In this document: positions 24,258 to 29,682 of the stretch, in pieces
Position numbering within the stretch: position 1 is the stretch's first letter
Layout: each line of letters starts with the position of its first letter
NCBI GenBank assembly: GCA_905372305.1
Contig: CAJPOP010000001.1
Span: 372,001 to 436,000 of the forward strand
Reading direction: 5' to 3'
DNA: 64,000 nucleotides
Origin: Candidatus Saccharimonadota bacterium
Lineage (GTDB): Bacteria; Patescibacteriota; Saccharimonadia; Saccharimonadales; Saccharimonadaceae
Notes under the pieces: model-generated
The model's database searches: none
Told to the model about the DNA's origin: nothing
The model's input: the letters and a program-made list of their open reading frames with translations, nothing else
Made by a program: the position numbers and the translations under genes

Positions 24258-25265
24258 TTGAGTATAACACAGGAAATGCGTTATCGCCTTAGCGTTGTCA
24301 AATGCACTAAAAGATACGGCGTAAGAAGAGCAGCCGCTAAATGCCATACTTCTCCTGCTAGCATTTATCGCTGGATAAAAATATATGAAGGAAACGGCGG
24401 AGATATTAGTTCGCTTGCTAGCAAATCAAGGCGTCCTCATTCTCATCCAAACTCCCATACAAAGGCAGAGATAAAGCTAATTAAAGACACAAGGAGGAGA
24501 AACTCTAACCTTGGTCTTCAAGATCTGTGGCTGCGCCTAAGAGAACGAGGCTACACCAGAACCCAGCCAGCCCTTTTGAAAGTGCTAAAACGCCTTAAAA
24601 TGCCGACAAACCCCAAAACTAAACCATCTCCCGCTTGCCGAAAGAGCCGTCCATACGAGCCTATGAAGTATCCAGGAGAACGTATCCAGATTGACGTAAA
24701 ATATGTTCCAAAAGAATGCTTGTCTAAAACATTCATAGAGAAATATAACAGTACAGAACTATACCAATATACTGCCATAGACGAGTATTCTCGGTATCGC
24801 ATATTGTACGGATACCGCGAGCGTAATACGTACTCATCCAGCTTATTCTTATGCCGAGTAGCCTCGCAATTTAAAGCTCTTGGCATAGAGGTAGAGTGCG
24901 TGCAAACAGATAATGGCGCTGAGTTCGCTAAACAATTTACTGCCTTAAAAGAGAATAACCATAGCATGTTCGAGGCTACAGCGCATAGACTAAACATAAG
25001 GCTAAAACGCATTAAGCCCTATACGCCTAAGCATAATGGCAAGGTAGAGCGTTCATACCGCGAAGACCAGAAACTACTCTATTCCGAAATGATACGATTA
25101 AACCGCTTGATAACAGATGAGAATGACTTCAAAAGAAGACTAAAACGACACCAAGATAAAACCAATAACCGAGCCATGAGACCGCTCGGCTACCTATCTC
25201 CTAAACAATGCCTAGAACAATACAAAACGAGCCGTACAGAAGAATTATTCTCAGATGTTTGTTAA
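24258..25265 (+). CDS. IS481-family DDE transposase
   Basis: A 335-residue transposase. N-terminal helix-turn-helix (about 1-60, RRAAAKCHTSPASIYRWIKI), second DNA-binding region, then the rve integrase core (about 135-300). Catalytic residues are visible as IQIDVKYV (first Asp), VQTDNGAEF (second Asp) and HNGKVERSYRED (Glu). Length and single-ORF layout fit IS481. The start is TTG at 24258, seven bases after AGGAGGG; the first ATG is five codons later. Its stop lies inside the right terminal repeat. No frameshift, so probably functional. Confidence 0.92.
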   Translation: MSITQEMRYRLSVVKCTKRYGVRRAAAKCHTSPASIYRWIKIYEGNGGDISSLASKSRRPHSHPNSHTKAEIKLIKDTRRRNSNLGLQDLWLRLRERGYTRTQPALLKVLKRLKMPTNPKTKPSPACRKSRPYEPMKYPGERIQIDVKYVPKECLSKTFIEKYNSTELYQYTAIDEYSRYRILYGYRERNTYSSSLFLCRVASQFKALGIEVECVQTDNGAEFAKQFTALKENNHSMFEATAHRLNIRLKRIKPYTPKHNGKVERSYREDQKLLYSEMIRLNRLITDENDFKRRLKRHQDKTNNRAMRPLGYLSPKQCLEQYKTSRTEELFSDVC

Positions 25266-25272
25266 ACTTACA

Positions 25273-25297
25273 GCGATTTACTGAACAGCCAAGGTTT
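25273..25297 (+). repeat. 25-bp direct repeat, right flank of IS
   Basis: Matches 24116-24140 at 24 of 25 bases and begins directly after the terminal ACA of the IS. Confidence 0.8.
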
Positions 25298-25376
25298 TGC
25301 TTGCTTTTATTATCTGATTGTGGTATAATTTGGAGGTTTATTAATTTTAACGTTTTGAGGTAAAGATATAGCAAAA

Positions 25377-25916
25377 ATGAGTAAGTGTGCATTAAGACAT
25401 TGGAGCGGTTATTCTGGCGCTCATCATGCAGGCGAATCTAAAAGGTATATGCCAAGGCACGCTGCTGAAAAATCAAATCGTGAAGGCTGCTTTCCTGGTG
25501 GCGAGGTGGTAAAAGCGGCAGTCGGTTTTATTGCAATCACTGCGGCAGCAATCGGTGCTACTAATGTTGGCGCTTCTATTGATGGTAAATATGTTGATGA
25601 TGAATATGACAAGGCAGATACGAGCATCCAGCAGCCAGCGGAAAGAAAATCTGCTGAAAGTACTGGTACGCCGCCGCAGCCAGCGGGATTGGATAGTGTT
25701 ATTGATCAGTCTCCAGAAGAACGTAGAATAGTGATTGATAGAGCGTCACGCGTGTCAGCTTGCGATATAAGGTCGCAACAGGGAAAACTTAAGAAAAAAG
25801 TTATATGTACTCATCCTGACGTTTTTGCCTATCTAGGCGCCAGCCCGGCAGAAGAATCCAGCAGCAACATGCCGCAGGTTTTTGTCGATAATCGAGAGCA
25901 GTCAACATCAGCGTAA
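25377..25916 (+). CDS. Hypothetical membrane-anchored protein
   Basis: A 179-residue protein. A long hydrophilic N-region (1-43, rich in His, Gly, Ser and Arg) precedes one hydrophobic segment (about 45-68, VVKAAVGFIAITAAAIGATN), then an acidic, Pro/Ser-rich exported part with two Cys (SACDIR and VICTHP). No family recognised. TATAAT near 25323 is its likely -10; no strong Shine-Dalgarno is next to the ATG. The layout resembles the other small exported proteins at 23336 and 28906. Confidence 0.6.
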   Translation: MSKCALRHWSGYSGAHHAGESKRYMPRHAAEKSNREGCFPGGEVVKAAVGFIAITAAAIGATNVGASIDGKYVDDEYDKADTSIQQPAERKSAESTGTPPQPAGLDSVIDQSPEERRIVIDRASRVSACDIRSQQGKLKKKVICTHPDVFAYLGASPAEESSSNMPQVFVDNREQSTSA

Positions 25917-26005
25917 ACTATTTTCGGATATTTTATGAAAAACGAGGAGCTAAGCGTTGAGCTGGTGTCTCACTCGTTTGCGTGTCGCTTTTAGCCCCGC
26001 GGCTA

Positions 26006-26127
26006 TTGTCTATCATCTATTATTGTGCTAAAATTAATTGCATTGTACAAGAGTTAGTTATTCGGGCTTTGTCCAGTGTGGAGCCGCAGGTGTACAACTG
26101 CGTGGCCAGCTGAAACAGGCTTGAGAG
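26006..26127 (+). promoter_or_regulatory. Promoter and leader of rplS
   Basis: TTGTCT (26006-26011), 17 bases, TAAAAT (26029-26034). The leader of about 90 bases can fold; GCCGCAG and CTGCGTGGC flank an eight-base loop around 26084-26106. It may be a ribosomal-protein autoregulatory leader, but no known L19 leader consensus was confirmed. Confidence 0.4.
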
Positions 26128-26139
26128 ATGGGAAATATT

Positions 26140-26661
26140 ATGAGTTTTCAGTTAATCAACAAAGTCAACCAAGCACAGAAAAAGCAAGCAGTCGTCGATG
26201 TCCGCAGCGGCGATACCGTGCGCGTATATCAGAAAATTAAAGAAGGTAACAAAGAGCGTATCCAGATGTTTGAGGGTGTGGTTATTCGCACTTATAATAA
26301 GCAGTCGCATACCTCGCGCATTATCGTTCGTAAAATTGCGTCAGGCGTCGGCGTGGAAAAATCGTTTTTGCTGCACAGCCCGCTGATTGAAAAGGTGGAA
26401 ATTGTTCGGCGTGCCAAGGTTCGTCGCAAGTTCCTTAGCTTCTTGCGTAAGCGTTCTGGCAAATCAGCTCGTCTGACTGCTAAAAACTTTGACCGCGCTG
26501 CTGTCAATGATGTTCACGATGCTAAAGCCAAGGCTGAGGCGGAGCGCCTGAAAGAAGAGGCTGCCAAGGAAGCTGCTGCCAAGCAGGCTGAAAAAGACGC
26601 TGCTCAGGCAGAACTTGACGCCAAGGCTGCCGAGGTAGCAGCTCGCCATAAAGAAGCGTAG
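26140..26661 (+). CDS. rplS: Ribosomal protein bL19 with helical C-terminal extension
   Basis: A 173-residue protein at the 30S-50S interface. The L19 core is residues 1-118 (RSGDTVRVYQKIKEGNKERI, FEGVVIRTYNKQ, GVGVEKSFLLHSPLIEKVEI, KVRRKFLSFLRKRSGKSARL). Beyond it are about 50 residues of Ala/Glu/Lys-rich helix not found in most L19 proteins. The start at 26140 fits the family; an in-frame ATG at 26128 would add MGNI. Confidence 0.95.
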   Translation: MSFQLINKVNQAQKKQAVVDVRSGDTVRVYQKIKEGNKERIQMFEGVVIRTYNKQSHTSRIIVRKIASGVGVEKSFLLHSPLIEKVEIVRRAKVRRKFLSFLRKRSGKSARLTAKNFDRAAVNDVHDAKAKAEAERLKEEAAKEAAAKQAEKDAAQAELDAKAAEVAARHKEA

Positions 26662-26738
26662 GTTGCAGTTCGTCTGAGCTGATTATTAGCCGTGTGACAT
26701 TCAATTACGCCAACTTGTTGGGAAAATAGTACCGCTGA

Positions 26739-26772
26739 AAAACCGCCTCGCTACTGGGGGCGGTTTTCTCAT
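26739..26772 (+). terminator. Terminator after rplS
   Basis: AAAACCGCC (26739-26747) pairs perfectly with GGCGGTTTT (26759-26767), followed by TCTC. It lies just upstream of the next gene's TATAAT. Confidence 0.8.
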
Positions 26773-26774
26773 GG

Positions 26775-26789
26775 TATAATGCCAATATG
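26775..26789 (+). promoter_or_regulatory. Leaderless-type promoter of the VanZ-like gene
   Basis: TATAAT (26775-26780), six bases, ATG (26787), no Shine-Dalgarno. The -35 region overlaps the rplS terminator stem. Confidence 0.55.
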
Positions 26790-27284
26790 TCAATCTTTCA
26801 TTACATCTCTGTGTTTGTTCCCGCGACTTTGGCATGTGTAGTGCCATATGTGTTGCGTCGTCATGGCTTCACTGATGAAAAGAAATATCGCTGGTTGTTA
26901 TATTGTGCCTGTGTGTTGTTTTTCATTTCGTGGTATTTGCCGTCACCGCTGATTGAGGGGCGAGACACCAGTTTTACCACGCATTTCGTGGGCGGCGGAT
27001 TGTTTACCGGGCTAGTGTGGGTGTACTTAGTGTTAGTGATGCGCTGGCGAGCCCACTGGCTGGTAATGGCGTTTTCGATATTTGCGCTGGTGTCGGCGCT
27101 GGGCTGCATTAATGAGCTGGCGGAATTATGTATGGTTAAGTTAGGACTAGCGCGTATTACGCTGGACGATACCAATTGGGATATTTTGGCAAATACGCTG
27201 GGTGCGGCGGCGGTGTGGATCGGCTGGGTGGTTATGAATTTGGCAACAAAAAAGGGTCGGCGCGTGCATGATCCTCGGCATTGA
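26787..27284 (+). CDS. VanZ-like membrane protein
   Basis: A 165-residue integral membrane protein with about four or five hydrophobic segments (5-23, 35-53, 72-90, 92-112 and 134-155). DDTNWDILANTLGAAAVW is the D-x-x-x-D-x-x-x-N-x-x-G pattern of VanZ-like proteins. Function in this family is mostly unknown apart from teicoplanin resistance in VanZ itself. Its last 17 bases overlap the next gene. Confidence 0.7.
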   Translation: MSIFHYISVFVPATLACVVPYVLRRHGFTDEKKYRWLLYCACVLFFISWYLPSPLIEGRDTSFTTHFVGGGLFTGLVWVYLVLVMRWRAHWLVMAFSIFALVSALGCINELAELCMVKLGLARITLDDTNWDILANTLGAAAVWIGWVVMNLATKKGRRVHDPRH

Positions 27285-28398
27285 TGAAGTTGGGCGCGGG
27301 CCATGGGCGGGGCCGCTGGTAGTTGGCGCGGTGGTTCTGGGCGGCGCCGAGATTGAGGGCTTGGATGATAGTAAAAAGTTGACTAAAAAACGTCGCGAGG
27401 TGCTGGACGAGGCAATTCGTGAGCAGTCAGCTGCGTGGGCGCTAGGCTGGGTGAGTGCCGGGAAGTTGGACGAGGTTGGTATGAGCCAGGCGCTGCGATT
27501 GGCGACGCGGCGAGCGGTGAAGCAAATTCAGTCGCAGTGTAAAGAGAAGAATTTGGCGTTTGATGAAATTATCGTTGACGGGACGGTCAATTTTCTGGCG
27601 GATACGGCGCTGGAACAATATGTGACGGTGATGGCGAAGGCCGATGGTTTGATTCCGAGCGTATCAGCGGCATCGATCATCGCTAAAGTAGCGCGCGATC
27701 AGTTTATGGCCGAGCAAGATGTGATTTATCCAGGGTATGGCTTCGCGTCAAATGCCGGCTATGGCGTGGCGAAGCATCGGGCGGCGATTGAGAGGCTGGG
27801 CGTGACGCCGCTGCATCGGCTGAGTTTTGCGCCGCTGGCGAAGTATGCGAGGATAGCAAAAATAGATGTCACTTCTTCGTCTGTCAAGGAGACTGAGGCG
27901 GGTTTGCTGTCTCCTCCGACAGAGGCTGTGAAACGTTCGCGAGGAGCAGACGTTTCAGCCGAACGCTCACGAAGTATCTCCGGTGGAGATACGAGTGGAG
28001 AGTGTACTCTGGAGGAGGATGACAGCGAACCTGCCACCTGTTCGTCTGCATCTTTCACTACACGCGCTATCGGCGACGCAGGCGAGCAAGCAGCAGCAGA
28101 TCAGCTGTCGGCGGACGGCCATGAGATTATTGCCCGCAATTGGCGGACGCGGTACTGCGAAATTGATATCGTTAGTATGAAGGATGGCACTTTATATTTT
28201 ATTGAGGTCAAATACCGTAAAAATGATGACTTTGGCGGCGGACTGGCGGCAATTACTACTAAAAAACAGCGGCAAATGCGCTTCGCTGCGGAATTATTCA
28301 TAGCAAAACATCCGCAACACGAGGGGTGCGACATGCGGATGCTGGCGGTTGCTGTTGATGAAAATCAGGGCGTTAAGCAGCTTGTGGTCGTAGATTAA
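27268..28398 (+). CDS. Fused ribonuclease HII and YraN (UPF0102) nuclease-fold protein
   Basis: A 376-residue fusion. Residues 1 to about 200 are RNase HII (rnhB), with GIDEVGRGPWAGPLV (catalytic Asp-Glu) and VSAASIIAKVARDQ. Residues from about 266 are a YraN/UPF0102 domain with the PD-(D/E)XK-like core WRTRYCEIDIVSMKDG and FIEVKYRKNDDFGG. The genes are often adjacent in bacteria, so a fusion is reasonable. The linker between them (about 202-265) is low-complexity, and residues 215-250 are encoded by a palindromic repeat also found between genes at 11881-11988. Confidence 0.88.
   Translation: MILGIDEVGRGPWAGPLVVGAVVLGGAEIEGLDDSKKLTKKRREVLDEAIREQSAAWALGWVSAGKLDEVGMSQALRLATRRAVKQIQSQCKEKNLAFDEIIVDGTVNFLADTALEQYVTVMAKADGLIPSVSAASIIAKVARDQFMAEQDVIYPGYGFASNAGYGVAKHRAAIERLGVTPLHRLSFAPLAKYARIAKIDVTSSSVKETEAGLLSPPTEAVKRSRGADVSAERSRSISGGDTSGECTLEEDDSEPATCSSASFTTRAIGDAGEQAAADQLSADGHEIIARNWRTRYCEIDIVSMKDGTLYFIEVKYRKNDDFGGGLAAITTKKQRQMRFAAELFIAKHPQHEGCDMRMLAVAVDENQGVKQLVVVD
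27911..28017 (+). repeat. Palindromic element (copy B) inside the rnhB-yraN fusion
   Basis: Outer arms CTCCTCCGACAGAG (27911-27924) and CTCTGGAGGAG (28007-28017); inner stems TGAAACGT/ACGTTTCA (27929-27936, 27950-27957) and GTATCTCC-GGT-GGAGATAC (27974-27992). Same layout as copy A in reverse orientation. The TGAAACGT/ACGTTTCA pair is changed on both arms relative to TGGAACGT/ACGTTCCA. It keeps the reading frame open. Confidence 0.75.
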
Positions 28399-28399
28399 A

Positions 28400-28906
28400 T
28401 TATTTTGATACAGCTGTATTGTTAATATCGCAATCAGAGTTTAAAACTACTACAAAAGTATCTCTTCCAGAGCCGTTGCGGCTGCTAAACGCTCGATTAA
28501 CTGGTTTTTCAGCCGCTGATTCAGAACAAGATGCGTTTATTGTAACGGTATAGATGTCGCTGTTTCCTGCAGGAGTACTTTCTTCTCCTAGGGTTGAGTT
28601 TGCTGCGCTATTAACTTCATGTACTGACATTTCTGTGCCGTCAGGACACACAAATTCTACTCGCTTCGTTGCTTCCTCGCCGTACGGACTGTCTTGTTTT
28701 ATGCTATCAATTCCTGGGGCTTGATTACCATTATTAGGATCGCTGCAACTTACGGCAAAACGTACATCTTTGGGAACTGTATCTCCATCACAGCCAGCAA
28801 TCCCTAAAAGAGCCGCTCCAGCAAGAACTACTGCTAGGGCTTTTGTGTTTACTCTTTCGTGTGAGCCAAGACGCTCTCCTGCACTGTTTAATCCATGTTT
28901 TCCCAT
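28400..28906 (-). CDS. Putative lipoprotein with extended N-region
   Basis: A 168-residue protein starting MGKHGLNSAGERLGSHERVN at 28906, with TGGAGG eight bases upstream. A hydrophobic stretch KALAVVLAGAALLGIAGC ends in a lipobox (Cys about residue 39). The mature part has five further Cys and beta-type sequence. The N-region before the hydrophobic core is about 25 residues, longer than usual for type II signal peptides. Unknown function; its stop is one base after the rnhB-yraN stop on the other strand. Confidence 0.68.
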   Translation of the reverse strand: MGKHGLNSAGERLGSHERVNTKALAVVLAGAALLGIAGCDGDTVPKDVRFAVSCSDPNNGNQAPGIDSIKQDSPYGEEATKRVEFVCPDGTEMSVHEVNSAANSTLGEESTPAGNSDIYTVTINASCSESAAEKPVNRAFSSRNGSGRDTFVVVLNSDCDINNTAVSK

Positions 28907-28939
28907 AAAATCCTCCATAATTTATAATTATTTACCGTA

Positions 28940-28987
28940 AATATACGCTGTTTCCGAACCAATAGTCAGCGTATATTAGTGATTATA
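28940..28987 (-). promoter_or_regulatory. Promoter and inverted repeat before the lipoprotein gene
   Basis: Minus-strand TATAAT (28987-28982), which lies within the last codons of the upstream gene, is followed at once by an 11-bp perfect inverted repeat AATATACGCTG / CAGCGTATATT (28940-28950, 28967-28977). This could be an operator or a 5' UTR hairpin. Confidence 0.45.
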
Positions 28988-29203
28988 CCAATTCATGGAC
29001 ATAAAGCGAACCGCTGGCAATCCAGGTGGTAATGGAGGTGAATTAGCCTTGGCAGTTTGTGTTTTTGTTCGCTTTCGTCGTTTCCGACTCATCAGCATAG
29101 ATACGCATCTATGGAGCGAATGCGACAAGCAGATGGTGATATAGAGAAAAAACACGATGCCGAAGACGACATCAGTTGATTCGATATCGTCTGCTTGCCG
29201 CAT
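28976..29203 (-). CDS. Hypothetical small membrane protein
   Basis: A 75-residue frame starting MRQADDIESTDVVFGIVFFL, eight bases after the stop of the 42-residue gene. One membrane segment (about 12-30), then a strongly basic stretch (SRKRRKRTKTQ) and a Pro-rich tail. No Shine-Dalgarno of its own, so it would depend on coupling. May be the second gene of the third minus-strand unit. Confidence 0.4.
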   Translation of the reverse strand: MRQADDIESTDVVFGIVFFLYITICLSHSLHRCVSMLMSRKRRKRTKTQTAKANSPPLPPGLPAVRFMSMNWYNH

Positions 29204-29211
29204 TCAGCGTT

Positions 29212-29340
29212 TTAGGATCTCTTCTTGATGTCGTCGATGATGGTGTTGATGACGGTGTCGAAGTTGTTGTCGTCGACCTCGTTGTCGTCGTCGAAGACGA
29301 TCTCGGCGTCGATCTTGATCTTGATCTTGAGAGTAGCCAC
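29212..29340 (-). CDS. Small acidic protein with GTG start
   Basis: A 42-residue protein beginning MATLKIKIKIDAEIVFDDDN and ending IIDDIKKRS. The GTG start has AGAAGGGAG a few bases upstream. Composition is extreme: about a third Asp/Asn and many Ile/Val. Nearly every Asp, Ile, Val, Asn and Phe codon ends in C, unlike the surrounding genes. The promoter and about 245-base leader lie upstream (29341-29615). No family recognised. Confidence 0.6.
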   Translation of the reverse strand: MATLKIKIKIDAEIVFDDDNEVDDNNFDTVINTIIDDIKKRS

Positions 29341-29615
29341 GATAGGCTCCCTTCTCAACTTCCTCGCGGCGGCTGCCGCCTGTCTCCGTCTGGAGAATAC
29401 AGGCTACGCGTGATTCTCTTATCACACGAGACGAGGTCTCAACCGCCAAAGAAGTAGTATAAAATATCTCTACTATCTCTCTTACAACTTCACCAATCAA
29501 GATCTCATCTCGTGCTTACATCTGCTTGTCAATGATACACTTTCGGACAAGGAGTTTTTCACTCAACTCGTCAACAAAAGCTGATATATATATCATATCT
29601 GAATGTTAAAGTCAA
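29341..29615 (-). promoter_or_regulatory. Promoter and long structured leader of the third minus-strand unit
   Basis: TTGACT (29615-29610), 17 bases, TATATA (29592-29587) preceded by TGA, matching the cassettes at 15.1 and 18.6 kb. The leader of about 245 bases has several helices, e.g. CTTGTC/GACAAG (around 29555-29530) and CCTGT...ACAGG enclosing CTCC-AGAC-GGAG near 29375-29402. No protein-coding frame with a ribosome site is convincing here. Confidence 0.55.
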
Positions 29616-29682
29616 TGGATTTCAGCAATTTTCTTGAATTTTAGGCAAAAATAGGGTGAAAATGAGGTAAAAATGAGGAAAA

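Larger units (their letters stand above)
24141..25272 (+). mobile_element. Complete IS481-like insertion sequence
   Basis: An 1132-bp element with 29-bp terminal inverted repeats: left TGTTAGCTAAACAAACATCT... (24141-24169) and right (25244-25272), which differ at only three positions and end in TGT...ACA. It holds one transposase gene and a stem that can cover the transposase ribosome site. Flanked by a 25-bp direct repeat. It sits between small exported-protein genes and appears intact. Confidence 0.9.

Noticed and set aside
24116..25297. Composite transposon or integron reading of the 25-bp repeats
   Set aside because: The repeats touch the IS ends exactly and enclose only the transposase, so a target duplication explains them best.
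29204..29500. 98-residue minus-strand frame over the 42-residue gene
   Set aside because: It has no Shine-Dalgarno and its end is a run of Arg/His from another frame of the Asp-rich gene. The GTG-started 42-residue frame has a proper ribosome site.
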